Positions 1-9,203 of a DNA stretch of 64,000 bases are shown one piece after another. A model generated the notes under the pieces. It did not search any database and was not told where the DNA came from. It saw only the letters and a program-made list of their open reading frames with translations. Numbering within the stretch: position 1 is the stretch's first letter; every line of letters begins with the position of its first letter. The stretch lies in contig NZ_OY781872.1 of NCBI RefSeq assembly GCF_963677065.1, positions 925,419-989,418 on the forward strand. Direction: 5' to 3'. The position numbers and the translations under genes were made by a program. This DNA is from an uncultured Methanoregula sp. Lineage in GTDB: Archaea > Halobacteriota > Methanomicrobia > Methanomicrobiales > Methanospirillaceae.

Positions 1-28
1 CATAAAAACACTTCAAACTCCATTGATC

Positions 29-859
29 ATGACACGTTTCGGGTTCATTGGCACCGGTTCCATGGGCAGCATGCTCATCCGGCAGTTCATCCTTGCAGGG
101 GTTGCCCAGCCGGGGGAGATAGTTGCATGCAGCAGACAGGGCGCTTCTGCCCGGGCTGTTGCGGAGAAGACCGGCATTGCCGTGAGGGATACCCCGCAGG
201 AGGTTGCACAGGATGCAGAAGTCCTCTTTCTCTGCGTCCGCCCGCTTGAGATAAAAGGCGTGCTCGCAGATCTGCAAAATTCCCTCTCAGACCGCACTCT
301 CCTCGTTTCAATCGCCAGCTCAGTAACAATTGCAGATCTGTCCGGATGGACCGGGCCGGGCGTGCGATGTGTCCGGATGCTCCCGAGCGTGACTGCGGAA
401 GAGCATGCCGGCATCTCCCTTGTTGCCTGGGGACCGGGTGTGACCGAGGGCGATAAGGAGCTCATCTTCTCGCTCTTCTCTGCCATCGGTACTCCTGTAG
501 AAATCGAAGAGCGGCACTTTGAGATTTACGGGGATCTGACGAGCTGCGCACCGGCCCTGATATCAGCCATGATGCAGGAGTTTGCATTGTCTGCAGTCCG
601 GAAAGAGGGGGTCAGTCCGGCGCTGGCAGCATATCTCGTGCAGCAGACCCTTATCGGGACCGCATGGCTGCTTGACCGTGATGATATGGGTTTTGACAAG
701 CTGATCGGGCGCGTTGCAACCAAAGGGGGCATCACCGAAGAAGGGGTGACGGTGCTCCGGAACCGTCTTCCGGTTGTCTATCAAGAATTGCTGGACGCTA
801 CCCATAAAAAACACGAAGTGCTCATAAAGAAGATAGCAGAACAGGATCTTCCCGGATAA
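29..859 (+). CDS. ProC/ComER-family NAD(P)-dependent reductase
   Basis: 276-residue protein of the pyrroline-5-carboxylate reductase fold. The N-terminus carries the dinucleotide-binding glycine motif GFIGTGSMG (about residues 4-12). The C-terminal helical dimer domain has TSCAPALISAMMQEF where true ProC enzymes have a GSGPAY-like motif; this substitution resembles the ComER branch of the family. It may therefore be a proline-pathway enzyme or a reductase with another substrate; the sequence does not decide. ATG at 29 is preferred to TTG at 23 because it puts the glycine motif at the usual distance from the start. The upstream region is cut by the window edge. The neighbour on the other strand is convergent. 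Confidence 0.8.
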   Translation: MTRFGFIGTGSMGSMLIRQFILAGVAQPGEIVACSRQGASARAVAEKTGIAVRDTPQEVAQDAEVLFLCVRPLEIKGVLADLQNSLSDRTLLVSIASSVTIADLSGWTGPGVRCVRMLPSVTAEEHAGISLVAWGPGVTEGDKELIFSLFSAIGTPVEIEERHFEIYGDLTSCAPALISAMMQEFALSAVRKEGVSPALAAYLVQQTLIGTAWLLDRDDMGFDKLIGRVATKGGITEEGVTVLRNRLPVVYQELLDATHKKHEVLIKKIAEQDLPG

Positions 860-899
860 CGCTATTCTTATCAGGGTGCTCCCGGTTTTACAAAAACAG

Positions 900-1775
900 T
901 CAGGCCTGGAGGTTCATCCATCCCAGGTCCTTTTCCCCAAATTCTGACGACCGGGCTTTCCTCTTCTCCGGTGTAGGTTCCGTGTACCTTACCGGGGAGC
1001 CGGACTCGATCGGCAGCCGGGATTCCTGGCGGCGCTGTTCCATCATCACTTCGATCATATCCCGATCAAGGGACGTATCTCCCGGGGAGAGGATCCTGTT
1101 CAGGGTGTACATCTCCTCGATGAACTGGTAAGGCCCGATCTCCCGGAATTCATCGGGGGCAACCGGCATGAGGCTCGATATCTGTTTTATTGCGCCTGCA
1201 TTCTTTTTGCTGATGTATCCCAGGACGTGATAAGATTCCACGAGAGCTTCAAGCTGGGAATGCCCGAATTTCTTTACCCCGCCATCTGTCCAGCAGTAGA
1301 GATGGTAGGTTTTCTGGAGGGGAAGCGTTTCCTGAGGGGGCGAAGCGGGCGGAATTCCCCGTTCGGGCAGTTCGGACAACGTGTTTACCGGTAAAGGATA
1401 CTGGAGTGCAGGTACGGTGGAGGCAGGCAGTACAACAACCGGAGGTTCCTCGCGGAGATCTTTTTCAAGCGAGGCGGACTCTATTTCGAGGCAGGATTCC
1501 CGTGCATCGAGTGCAGCTTCCCGCGCTTCCAGCGCAGATGTTTTTTCCGCATATTCCGGATCAACCGCCGGCTGTTTGGCACCTGAATTGCCCGAAGAGA
1601 CCAGCGTGAACGGGTTCTCCAGCTCGTTCATCCGTTCACGGATATCCATGAGCAGGCGCTTGATAGTGATTTTAAGAAGATCAACCTCTCGTTCAAGGTT
1701 CTGGAGCTTGACAGCGGGATCATCTGAGGTTGCAGCCAGAATGATATCATCGATATGAGTTTGATCGACCGCCAT
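900..1775 (-). CDS. Uncharacterised coiled-coil protein with a possible FlaD/E-like domain
   Basis: 291 residues with no confident family assignment. Residues ~20-50 and ~75-110 are strongly charged heptad-like segments (ALEAREAALDARESCLE), probably coiled coil. A proline-rich linker follows (~110-155), then a folded block (~158-235) containing LEALVESYHVLGYISKKNAG, which resembles the short helical domain of archaellum accessory proteins FlaD/FlaE. The last 50 residues are charged and probably disordered. No other archaellum genes are nearby, so a motility role is only a suggestion. The ATG at 1775 is preceded by a purine-rich stretch. It diverges from the alkD-like gene. Confidence 0.65.
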   Translation of the reverse strand: MAVDQTHIDDIILAATSDDPAVKLQNLEREVDLLKITIKRLLMDIRERMNELENPFTLVSSGNSGAKQPAVDPEYAEKTSALEAREAALDARESCLEIESASLEKDLREEPPVVVLPASTVPALQYPLPVNTLSELPERGIPPASPPQETLPLQKTYHLYCWTDGGVKKFGHSQLEALVESYHVLGYISKKNAGAIKQISSLMPVAPDEFREIGPYQFIEEMYTLNRILSPGDTSLDRDMIEVMMEQRRQESRLPIESGSPVRYTEPTPEKRKARSSEFGEKDLGWMNLQA

Positions 1776-1934
1776 GGCTTATCTCTCTACAATATTAAAA
1801 TTATTAATTGATAAATATTTCGTTTTCCAAAAAACCTTAGATTGAAGTTTGTTTTGTAATATACTGCATCCTGTGACGTATCATACGGAGAACTATAGAG
1901 ATGGGGATATATTTTCTTCCTGCCCGGCGAGAGA

Positions 1935-1992
1935 GGAGATCGGTACCATCCGGTGCCACCGGTCAGAGAACCATCAGGTACCTGCGATCTCC
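1935..1992. repeat. Long inverted repeat / structured element between divergent genes
   Basis: GGAGATC (1935-1941) followed directly by GGTACC (1942-1947) pairs with GGTACC (1977-1982) and GATCTCC (1986-1992), leaving only a TGC bulge. Inside the loop CCGGTG (1950-1955) faces CACCGG (1957-1962). The result is a 13-bp outer stem capped by a second hairpin. It sits 57 bases inside the non-coding side of the divergent region before the alkD-like gene, so it could be a leader RNA structure, a protein operator or an independent small RNA. Confidence 0.6.
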
Positions 1993-2070
1993 TGCGCAAA
2001 TGATCCGGTTGCCTGCACATGCCTTGGGCAATTTCGACTCCCTTATCTTTGATACATCCCCACTCTTTCC

Positions 2071-2784
2071 ATGGACCCGGTCATAGTTCGCATCCGGCAG
2101 GAGCTTCAGAGCCAGGCAGACCCGGAGCTGCAGGAAACCTCAAAGCGGTTCTTCAAAGAGAAGATACTGTGTTACGGCATGAAAACCGCGGCAGTGGTAG
2201 CGTTATCAAAAAAGTACTGGAAAGAGATCCAAAAAAGGGACAAAGAGGAGATCTTCTCTCTCTGCGAAGAGCTCTACCGGTCGGGATTCATGGAAGAGGC
2301 CTTTATTGTTTCGAGCTGGGCACACCTTCTTGCCGATCGTTACGAGAGAGAGGACATCACGGTCTTCCGCAACTGGATCGACACGTACATCACCAACTGG
2401 GCCGAATGCGACGGCTTCTGCAATCATACGATGGGAAAATTCATAGAGAAATTTCCGGAGTATACCGAAGAACTGAAACGCTGGACAGAGTCGGATAACC
2501 GCTGGATGCGCCGGGCTGCTGCGGTCTCGCTCATCATCCCCGCCAAACACGGGCATTTCCTCACCGAGGCTGTGGAAATTGCCGATCTCCTGCTGACTGA
2601 CACGGACGATATGGTCCAGAAAGGGTACGGCTGGCTCTTAAAAGAAGCGAGCCGGAAGCACACCGGTGAGATCTTCTCCTATGTCATGAAGAACAAACGG
2701 GTGATGCCCCGGACCGCCCTGCGGTACGCCATTGAGCTGATGCCGGAGGATCTCCGGGCAGAGGCAATGAAAAAAGACTGGTAA
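2071..2784 (+). CDS. AlkD-like DNA alkylation repair HEAT-repeat protein
   Basis: 237-residue all-helical protein of the AlkC/AlkD family, whose members are DNA glycosylases for N3- and N7-alkylpurines. The repeating helical pairs and segments such as KRFFKEKILCYGMKT at the N-terminus, WAECDGFCNHTMGKF (~112-126) and SDNRWMRRAAAVSLI (~145-159) are typical; the last includes the W-R-R cluster of the DNA-facing helices. Length is normal for the family. Transcribed alone, divergent from the coiled-coil gene and convergent with the small gene at 2875-3129. Substrate range cannot be read from sequence, so no symbol is given. Confidence 0.85.
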   Translation: MDPVIVRIRQELQSQADPELQETSKRFFKEKILCYGMKTAAVVALSKKYWKEIQKRDKEEIFSLCEELYRSGFMEEAFIVSSWAHLLADRYEREDITVFRNWIDTYITNWAECDGFCNHTMGKFIEKFPEYTEELKRWTESDNRWMRRAAAVSLIIPAKHGHFLTEAVEIADLLLTDTDDMVQKGYGWLLKEASRKHTGEIFSYVMKNKRVMPRTALRYAIELMPEDLRAEAMKKDW

Positions 2785-2874
2785 CTGCCGGAAGTGCACC
2801 TCTTCGTACAAACGTACGTGGTACACCCGCGGAAGACGTATGAACCGGTTGGTTGCAGACTCACGCGGTAAAGC

Positions 2875-3129
2875 CTATCCCATATCCCGGACATGGTGCC
2901 TGCCCCCGTCTTCGAGCTGGCGGGCCACCTCAGCTTTCATGGAGAGAAGCGCTTCCTGGGTGATCAGTTTTCCCGACATGACATGGATCTCTTTTTTTCC
3001 GGTGATGGCATTGTCTTCATACGTGACAACAAAATCCTCATGGTTTGCCATTGCAGAGAAGAGGAGATCCGTCACTGCTTCGTGAAACGGTTTCTCGTTT
3101 TTCTTCCGCCGCCCCTTCCTGATAGTCAT
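2875..3129 (-). CDS. Small basic hypothetical protein
   Basis: 84 residues, unrecognised. The N-terminus is very basic (MTIRKGRRKKNEK) and the middle contains alternating hydrophobic stretches (DFVVTYEDNAITGKKEIHVM) that look like a small beta-sheet domain, followed by a helix (QEALLSMKAEVARQLEDG). No cysteine pairs, signal peptide or membrane segment. On the minus strand a TATA-like TTTATAAT lies about 25 bases upstream of the ATG, which supports expression and suggests a leaderless or short-leader transcript. It stands alone, facing the alkD-like gene. Confidence 0.6.
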   Translation of the reverse strand: MTIRKGRRKKNEKPFHEAVTDLLFSAMANHEDFVVTYEDNAITGKKEIHVMSGKLITQEALLSMKAEVARQLEDGGRHHVRDMG

Positions 3130-3241
3130 ACTAGTACCTGCACTATCAGAAATTATAAAATAGTGAGATCATATTCTGAATTTTTTGGGCGCTATGAAAA
3201 AGGCCTTTCAGCAAAAGACCTGTTTTCATGGATCGCTTTTA

Positions 3242-3622
3242 TTAAACCGCCAATGCGATCCGTGACAGGCGCTGCTCGACAAGACTCATCAGATCCTCAA
3301 GCTCCCGGCACCGGTTCAGTTCATCAGTACTTATCAACACAACAGTACCTCTGCCCGTCGTTACCAGCACCACCGGGAACGTCGATATCCCGCTGCCGAA
3401 CTCGTTGCAGAAATCGTTCCGGTCAAGAATCCTTGAAGGGAGTTTCTGCTCCCGGATAAAGCGTTTCCATTCTTTTTTTATTCCCAGCGGGCTCTGGATG
3501 AGCGCGGAGAGGTTGCAGCCTTCCGCAGGCGATGTGCTCGAATGTGCGGAATAATCCTTGATCCGCGGCAGCACCCCGCTATCATTATTGCATACGAACA
3601 GAAGAGAATCTTCCTGGAGCAT
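3242..3622 (-). CDS. Hypothetical protein, possible thioredoxin-like fold
   Basis: 126 residues. The pattern beta strand (SLLFVCNN), helix with lysines (GIKKEWKRFIRE), strand, helix (DRNDFCNEFG), then FPVVLVTTGRGTVVLIS and a terminal helix (ELEDLMSLVEQRL) resembles a thioredoxin/glutaredoxin-like fold, with FPVV in the place of the cis-proline strand. There is no CxxC active site, so any redox role is doubtful. A TATA-like TAATATAAG on the minus strand lies about 25-30 bases before the ATG, consistent with an almost leaderless transcript. The fold assignment is inference; function unknown. Confidence 0.6.
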   Translation of the reverse strand: MLQEDSLLFVCNNDSGVLPRIKDYSAHSSTSPAEGCNLSALIQSPLGIKKEWKRFIREQKLPSRILDRNDFCNEFGSGISTFPVVLVTTGRGTVVLISTDELNRCRELEDLMSLVEQRLSRIALAV

Positions 3623-3743
3623 GAAGAATCTCTCTCTTTCTGTCCGCTTATATTATGGAACGATGGTCCGGGTTCAATCAATGGAATCCTGTGTTCAATG
3701 AACGGCAGGACAAACCCCAAATATTATACCTTGTCCACCGCTT

Positions 3744-5960
3744 TCAGCTGCAGCCGGTCCAGCCGCAGTTCTTGCAGATTCCCTTGTTGCAGCCTTCCCC
3801 GAAATCGAGGGGTTCGTTGCATTCGGGGCAGGGATTTCTGGTCCCCACTTCCCGGATGTCCCAGTCCTTTAAGGTCGTGATACTCTGGTTCCGGGCCGAG
3901 AGCTCGATACACCGCCCCACAACATCAGCACAGGAATGGCCTTCCGATGATGGGTTCTTGATGGCAGAGATGCAGTTGACTTTCGCAAACTGCTTGACGA
4001 ATTTCTGGTAGGGAACACCATTCTGGAGCCCGGTGCTGATCGAGCGGCCAAGAGCGCTGCTGTTGGCATCGCAGCCGCCGTTCCCAACTGTCCGGATAAA
4101 GACCTCCATGGGCTTTCCTTCGTGCAGGTTCACGGTCACGTAGAGCCGGCAGCACCCGGACTGGCAGAGATAGGTCCTGCCGGACAGTTCCCGGGGCCGC
4201 TCGATCGAGAGGGCCGGGATCTTCTCCGGCGCGTTCCTCCCGGCCACCGGCACGGCTGCCGGAGCTGGAACCGGGGCGGGGGCCCCTTCTTTAAGGGCAA
4301 GAACCACATCCTCCCGGCTCCCGGTCCGGTAGATGGTGATCCCCTTGAGCTTCAGGGACCAGGCCATGAGAAGGGCCTCGGCGCAGTCATCCTTTGTGGC
4401 CGTGGAGGGCATGTTGATGGTCTTGCTGATGGATGCATGCACATGCTTCTGGAATGCGGCCTGCATCAGGATATGATCCTTCCAGCTGATGTCAAGAGCC
4501 GTCTTGAAGAGCGCCCGGAATTCCGAAGGAAGCCAGTGCAGATCCTGAACCGTCCCGGTCTCGTGGACATGGGCAAGGACTTCATCGGCTTTCTTCTGGA
4601 GCTCATCACCGGAAAGCCCGAGGCCGGAAAGGGTGCGCTTCAGGTAATCCTGGAAGACAGGGTTTACAATGATAAAGGTCTTGCCCACGGTATTCTTCCG
4701 GGTGTAGGCAAACGAGAAGATAGGTTCAATTCCGCTCGAACAGCCGGCAAGGAGGGAGATCGTCCCGGTCGGTGCGATCGTTGTCATGGCCGCATTCCTG
4801 ACCGCAAACTCTTTCCAGATGCTCCCCTGCCAGGCCGGGAACGGCCCGGCTTTTTCGGCACACCGGCGCGATTCTTCAACAGCGGTTTCCGTTACGATCT
4901 GCATGATCCGCTCGCACCAGGCCCGGCCACCGGAGGAATCGTACGCCTGGCCGGTCATGAGGAGCGCATCGTGGACACCCATAAGCCCGAGGCCGATCTT
5001 CCGGGTCCTCCTTGTCGCATCCCCTATCTGGGGGATGGGGAAGACATTGTGCTCGATAACCAGGTCGAGGAACCGGGTGGCCATCCGGGCCGTCTCGCGA
5101 AGCAGGGTCTCGTCAAGAGTCCCGTTCTCCACGCATGCTGCAAGGTTGATGCTCCCCAGCACGCAGCTCTCGTACGGGAGGAGGGGCTGCTCGCCGCAGG
5201 GATTGGTTGTATCAATCTCGCCAAGCTGGGGGGTCGGGTTGTGCCGGTTGATCTCATCGTAAAAGAGGATGCCCGGCTCGCCGTTCTTCCAGATCCCTTC
5301 AACAATCCCGGTCCAGATCTGGCCGACCGTAACATTTTCCCCGGTGTGGGGATGAGTAATCCAGACGGTCCCGAACTGCTTGCGGGAGACAAGATCCATG
5401 AACTTGTCGTTGACCAGAATGGATATATTGAAATTGGAAAACTCGCCTTCCTTGGTTTTTGCCGTGATGAACGCAAGGATATCGGGATGCCAGACATCGA
5501 GGATCCCCATATTTGCGCCGCGACGCCGGCCACCCTGCTTGATGACCTCGGTAGCCGCATTGAAGACCCGCATGAACGAGACAGGGCCCGAAGCAACACC
5601 CTCGGTTGACTGGACGGGGGATCCCTCGGGACGGAGGTGCGAGAAATTGTACCCGGTTCCCCCACCGGTCTTGTGGATGATCGCACCCTGTTTCATGGCA
5701 TCGAAAATGCCATCGATCGAATCGTTAACCGGCAGCGTGAAACAGGCTGATAGCTGGCCGAGTTCCGTGCCGGCATTCATCAGGGTCGGGGAGTTGGGAA
5801 GGAAACGCAGGGAGCGCATGGCCTCAAAAAAGCGGCCTTCCTCATCCCTGTCACCGGCAAGAGCCGACGCTACACGATGACAGATGTCCTCGAATGACGT
5901 TTCCCCTTTCCGGAAATAACGTGCGGAAAGGATGCTGTCAACAACAGGTGATGAACTCAT
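3744..5960 (-). CDS. nrdJ: Adenosylcobalamin-dependent (class II) ribonucleotide reductase
   Basis: 738-residue class II RNR that reduces ribonucleotides to deoxyribonucleotides using an adenosylcobalamin-derived radical. Visible family features: SACFTLPVND with Cys73 of the redox pair, KTGGGTGYNFSHLR (~97-110), the catalytic NPCGE motif (253-257) with its radical-bearing Cys, and APTGTISLLAGCSSG in the barrel. The C-terminus has the zinc-finger-like CPECN...CKNCGWTGCS tail, which in this family supplies the reducing cysteines. There is no N-terminal ATP-cone, so activity control by that domain is absent. It needs B12, and cbiB lies 2 kb downstream in the neighbouring operon. A 250-base leader precedes it. 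Confidence 0.95.
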   Translation of the reverse strand: MSSSPVVDSILSARYFRKGETSFEDICHRVASALAGDRDEEGRFFEAMRSLRFLPNSPTLMNAGTELGQLSACFTLPVNDSIDGIFDAMKQGAIIHKTGGGTGYNFSHLRPEGSPVQSTEGVASGPVSFMRVFNAATEVIKQGGRRRGANMGILDVWHPDILAFITAKTKEGEFSNFNISILVNDKFMDLVSRKQFGTVWITHPHTGENVTVGQIWTGIVEGIWKNGEPGILFYDEINRHNPTPQLGEIDTTNPCGEQPLLPYESCVLGSINLAACVENGTLDETLLRETARMATRFLDLVIEHNVFPIPQIGDATRRTRKIGLGLMGVHDALLMTGQAYDSSGGRAWCERIMQIVTETAVEESRRCAEKAGPFPAWQGSIWKEFAVRNAAMTTIAPTGTISLLAGCSSGIEPIFSFAYTRKNTVGKTFIIVNPVFQDYLKRTLSGLGLSGDELQKKADEVLAHVHETGTVQDLHWLPSEFRALFKTALDISWKDHILMQAAFQKHVHASISKTINMPSTATKDDCAEALLMAWSLKLKGITIYRTGSREDVVLALKEGAPAPVPAPAAVPVAGRNAPEKIPALSIERPRELSGRTYLCQSGCCRLYVTVNLHEGKPMEVFIRTVGNGGCDANSSALGRSISTGLQNGVPYQKFVKQFAKVNCISAIKNPSSEGHSCADVVGRCIELSARNQSITTLKDWDIREVGTRNPCPECNEPLDFGEGCNKGICKNCGWTGCS

Positions 5961-6211
5961 GGATATCCCGGATTTTTTTAATTATGGCAGTTTTGAATTT
6001 CCACGGCAGGAGTGCCACCTGTTCCGGAGTACGAAAATGAAAGATGGTACCCTGCCCGCTGGTTGGATCTTCTCTTGTGAGTGGTCTCCCTAAGTTAAAA
6101 ACCGTTTCTTGTCAGCCAGTTTCAGGTTAAAAACATTGCAGTCACGGCAAGACTTGGGGAAGGATCCGGTTTCCTCTTTTCTGATATGGTGGGATGAGAG
6201 AGTGGGAGATT
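5961..6211 (-). promoter_or_regulatory. Upstream region of the class II RNR gene
   Basis: Gene-free 251 bases between pdxT (ending at 6212) and nrdJ (starting at 5960), both leftward, so this holds the nrdJ promoter. On the plus strand the 9-mer GTTAAAAAC occurs twice, at 6094-6102 and 6126-6134, 32 bases apart (about three helical turns), a spacing expected for a dimeric or paired operator. An AT-rich block on the minus strand lies just before the start codon. I do not see a convincing cobalamin riboswitch. Confidence 0.4.
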
Positions 6212-6817
6212 TTATCGTTCCTGTCGGATGAAACCAAGCTTGTGGAGGAACCGCTCATGAAGCCGGGTATCGTCTCCCATCTCGGGATGAAAGGAAAACG
6301 CCACGTGCCGGCCCTTCTCCACGGCGACAACGCCCTGATCAACTGAGGAGAGCACCCTGAGATCAGCACCGGTCCGGGTGACTACCGGGGCGCGGATGAA
6401 GACCGCGTGGAACGGACCCCCCTCCAGTCCATCAACCGAGAGATCAGCCTCGAACGATTCCCGCTGCCGGCCAAACGCATTCCGGTCAACGGTCATGTCC
6501 ATGAGAGAGAGCGGGTGGACCCTCGGGTCGGCAACATCCGTTGCCATGAGGACCATCCCGGCGCAGGTGGCAAAGATCCCGCCTTTGAACTGCCGGATTG
6601 GTTCGTACAACCCGTTCTTGTCGATGAGCCGGGAGATGGTGGTCGATTCCCCGCCGGGGATCGCCAGGGCATGGCATCCGGCAAGATCCGCAGGGCTCCT
6701 CACCTCCAAGACTTCTGACGAGGGTCCGTACTCCATCCGTTCGAGCGCCAGGAGGAACGCATCGATATGCTCGCTCACGTTCCCCTGCAGCGCCAGGACA
6801 CCGATCTTAGCGTCCAC
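6212..6817 (-). CDS. pdxT: Pyridoxal 5'-phosphate synthase glutaminase subunit
   Basis: 201 residues. PdxT hydrolyses glutamine and channels ammonia to PdxS. Visible: [14 protein letters not shown] at the N-terminus, PGGESTT oxyanion/substrate loop, the nucleophile in TCAGM and the catalytic HPE near the C-terminus. The start is GTG at 6817: it begins exactly at the conserved KIGVLALQ block, whereas the upstream in-frame ATGs would add a low-quality, serine-rich extension read from inside pdxS. It overlaps the end of pdxS by 11 bases, indicating coupled translation of the two subunits. Last gene of the purA-pdxT operon. Confidence 0.95.
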   Translation of the reverse strand: MDAKIGVLALQGNVSEHIDAFLLALERMEYGPSSEVLEVRSPADLAGCHALAIPGGESTTISRLIDKNGLYEPIRQFKGGIFATCAGMVLMATDVADPRVHPLSLMDMTVDRNAFGRQRESFEADLSVDGLEGGPFHAVFIRAPVVTRTGADLRVLSSVDQGVVAVEKGRHVAFSFHPEMGDDTRLHERFLHKLGFIRQER

Positions 6818-7703
6818 GGGTCTGGAGCACCTCGTCGTCCCGGAGCTTGTGGACATCGAGACCGGGCATTGCATCGCCAAGGCCGGTGCTGACCTTTGCG
6901 ATGACGTTGGCATCATTGAAGTGGTTTACCGCTTCAACGATCGCTTTGGCCATCCTCTCGGGCTCCGATGATTTGAAAATACCGGATCCCACGAAGACAC
7001 CATCAGCGCCCAGCTGCATCATGAGAGCTGCATCGGAGGGTGTGGCAATTCCTCCGGCCGAGAAGTTCACAACCGGCAGCCGGCCGCGTTCGGCACATTC
7101 GATGACCAGTTCCGCGGGAGCTTCGATCTCCCGGGCATAATCGATCATCTCCTGCTTGTCGAGTCCACGGAGCAGACGGATCTCGCCCATGATCGTGCGC
7201 ATGTGCCGGACCGCTTCGACAACATTTCCGGTACCTGCTTCGCCCTTGGTCCGGATCATTGCTGCTCCTTCGTTGATCCTCCGAAGTGCTTCGCCGAGAT
7301 CGCGGGCGCCGCAGACAAAGGGGACCTTGAACCGGGTCTTATCGATATGGTATTGTTCGTCTGCGGGGGTCAAAACTTCGCTCTCGTCGATCATGTCCAC
7401 GCCGAGAACTTCGAGGACCTGCGCCTCCACGAAATGGCCGATCCGGACCTTTCCCATGACCGGTATGGAGACTGCATCGATGATCTCGGCAACCTTCTGG
7501 GGATCCGCCATGCGGGCAACCCCGCCGGCCTTGCGGATATCGGACGGGACCCGTTCGAGCGACATGACTGCGACGGCCCCGGCTTCCTCGGCGATCTTTG
7601 CCTGTTCGGCATTCACGACATCCATGATTACGCCCCCCTTCTGCATGGATGCAAAACCGCGCTTGAGAAGCTCAGTGCCAAATCTCAGTTCTTCCAGTTT
7701 CAT
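6807..7703 (-). CDS. pdxS: Pyridoxal 5'-phosphate synthase lyase subunit
   Basis: 298-residue TIM-barrel subunit that makes PLP from ribose 5-phosphate, glyceraldehyde 3-phosphate and ammonia. Highly conserved blocks are visible: [34 protein letters not shown], the KVRIGHF catalytic-lysine strand, TKGEAGTGN and [16 protein letters not shown]. Length is standard. The start codon overlaps the cbiB stop (ATGA, 7700-7703) and its end overlaps pdxT. With PdxT it provides the PLP needed by, among others, the aminotransferase at 10501-11658. Confidence 0.97.
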   Translation of the reverse strand: MKLEELRFGTELLKRGFASMQKGGVIMDVVNAEQAKIAEEAGAVAVMSLERVPSDIRKAGGVARMADPQKVAEIIDAVSIPVMGKVRIGHFVEAQVLEVLGVDMIDESEVLTPADEQYHIDKTRFKVPFVCGARDLGEALRRINEGAAMIRTKGEAGTGNVVEAVRHMRTIMGEIRLLRGLDKQEMIDYAREIEAPAELVIECAERGRLPVVNFSAGGIATPSDAALMMQLGADGVFVGSGIFKSSEPERMAKAIVEAVNHFNDANVIAKVSTGLGDAMPGLDVHKLRDDEVLQTRGR

Positions 7704-8641
7704 ATACCTGTACTATTGATCAAGGATCCCAATAAAAACAGTGCGCAACAGGCAATACCTGCAAACATCAGGGTGACCGCCCGGGCCGCTTTTATGATGT
7801 CGGGACCTCCTTCATCGAGCATCCGTTCTCCATTCCCGATTGTGTACACACCCGGTTTCTCGAACCGGATTCCGACACCCCCGGCCATGGCGGCCATGAC
7901 GATCCCGCCATTGAATCCCGGGCGCCTGTACCCATCGCGCCGCATTACGCTCCATGCAGGAGTGAAACGACCATGGATTGCAAAATACACCAGCAGAAGC
8001 AGGACCGTGATCCGGGCCGGGATAAAATTGAGGATATCATCCATCCGGGCCGGACACCAGCCGATCCGCTCGCGTTCATCCCGGTACCCGAGCATCGCGT
8101 CCATGGTGTTGGCCGCACGATAGACCGCAGCACCGGGTAGTCCGAAGAGAACGAAGAATGAGAGCGGAGAGATGATGGAGTCGGTGATATTCTCGGTCAT
8201 GGACTCGTAGCCCGCGGAGAGGATATGATCCCGGTCGAGGGCAGCTGTGTCGCGGGAGACGAGGAACTGGACTTTTTCCCTGCCTATCTCTACTCCGTCT
8301 TTTACCGCATCCACGACCGCGAGTGTGTGCTCCTCCAGCGAGCGCCAGGCAAAACAGCTCTTCAGCAGGAACGGGGCGATGATAATATACAGGTACCACG
8401 GTGCAAGGACGGAGACAAGAAAGAACGGGAAGGAGAAGACAACCGCGGTCAGGATCCAGAACAGAACACCCGCGGTTCTCTGCCACCCGGGTGAATAGGA
8501 CGAGGGTTTCCCCCACCACCCGATGAACCGGCCCAGCAGGGCAACCGGGTGGTATGGAGAATGCGGATCGCCGGTTATGCGGTCCACGAGAAGCGCGGCA
8601 CAGAGGATGATCGCCGCAAGGATCAATCCTGCCGGTACCAT
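7700..8641 (-). CDS. cbiB: Adenosylcobinamide-phosphate synthase (cobamide biosynthesis membrane protein)
   Basis: 313-residue integral membrane protein of the CbiB/CobD family, which attaches the aminopropanol-type linker to adenosylcobyric acid. Typical blocks: [25 protein letters not shown] at the N-terminus (only shown in part by family logos: D-P-x-x-x-H-P-V), [18 protein letters not shown], and [13 protein letters not shown] with the conserved asparagine/glycine. Several hydrophobic helices (~5-25, 60-95, 140-165, 285-310). ATG at 8641 is chosen because it gives the normal hydrophobic N-terminus; it overlaps the upstream gene by 19 bases. The product feeds corrinoid methyltransferases and the B12-dependent RNR. 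Confidence 0.93.
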   Translation of the reverse strand: MVPAGLILAAIILCAALLVDRITGDPHSPYHPVALLGRFIGWWGKPSSYSPGWQRTAGVLFWILTAVVFSFPFFLVSVLAPWYLYIIIAPFLLKSCFAWRSLEEHTLAVVDAVKDGVEIGREKVQFLVSRDTAALDRDHILSAGYESMTENITDSIISPLSFFVLFGLPGAAVYRAANTMDAMLGYRDERERIGWCPARMDDILNFIPARITVLLLLVYFAIHGRFTPAWSVMRRDGYRRPGFNGGIVMAAMAGGVGIRFEKPGVYTIGNGERMLDEGGPDIIKAARAVTLMFAGIACCALFLLGSLINSTGI

Positions 8642-9192
8642 GTATAGAGTGCCCCGACAATGAGGATGATAAAAGAGGCGGTATTGAGGAATTCGGTTCC
8701 CGTGTAGAACCATGCCGTGTAAAGGATCAGGGCAATTCCCATCAGGATCATCAGGAGATGGGGACGGCCGTGGGCAACCGGCTGGAGAGGTGCCTCTTCC
8801 GATACCATTGGCCGCAGGTGCGATGGATGGAGGACCTGGACATGCGTCGTGGTCTTCACAACGCCATAGCCTGAGATGATCTCCAGATCAAAAGAACCTT
8901 CTTCGCTCTCCTTCCGGATAGGGATCGCAAGGACAGAGGCATCGACAATATACAGGTTCTCATGGAAAAAATCGGTATACAACGCCGCGTTGGCAGCAGA
9001 GATCGTGATATGGATGGGGGCACCCCGGTTTGTGAATCTGAGCACGAGCCGGCCCCCTGATTCGGCCGTGATCTTCCCCCGGGGGAGATCGATCGAGTTG
9101 ATCCCGCTGCGGTTGAGGAAGATCTCAAAGCCGGATTCGTCTCCCGGTATGTCAGGGCTGATCAATGCTGACAGGGCGAGCGGGAGACTCAT
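8623..9192 (-). CDS. Archaeal membrane-anchored beta-domain protein (unknown function)
   Basis: 189 residues. The first ~125 look like an exposed beta-sandwich (DLPRGKITAESGG, RLVLRFTNRGAPIHITIS), resembling the short archaeal DUF7524-type proteins, and the C-terminus has two hydrophobic helices (LLMILMGIALILYTAWFY and the stretch before YTWYRQD), so the domain is anchored at its C-terminus. No catalytic motif seen. It sits in the purA operon, 11 bases after the Trm112-like gene, with a GAGGT ribosome-binding site before its ATG, and overlaps cbiB by 19 bases. Role in the operon unclear. Confidence 0.75.
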   Translation of the reverse strand: MSLPLALSALISPDIPGDESGFEIFLNRSGINSIDLPRGKITAESGGRLVLRFTNRGAPIHITISAANAALYTDFFHENLYIVDASVLAIPIRKESEEGSFDLEIISGYGVVKTTTHVQVLHPSHLRPMVSEEAPLQPVAHGRPHLLMILMGIALILYTAWFYTGTEFLNTASFIILIVGALYTWYRQD

Positions 9193-9203
9193 ACCGTTAC
9201 CTC

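Noticed and set aside
4122..5609. 495-codon open frame on the plus strand
   Set aside because: It is wholly antisense to nrdJ, a well-supported class II RNR; the residues are proline/glycine/arginine-rich as expected from a GC-rich shadow frame.
5961..6211. Possible cobalamin riboswitch before nrdJ
   Set aside because: A B12-box-like pattern was looked for on both strands but the conserved core could not be matched.
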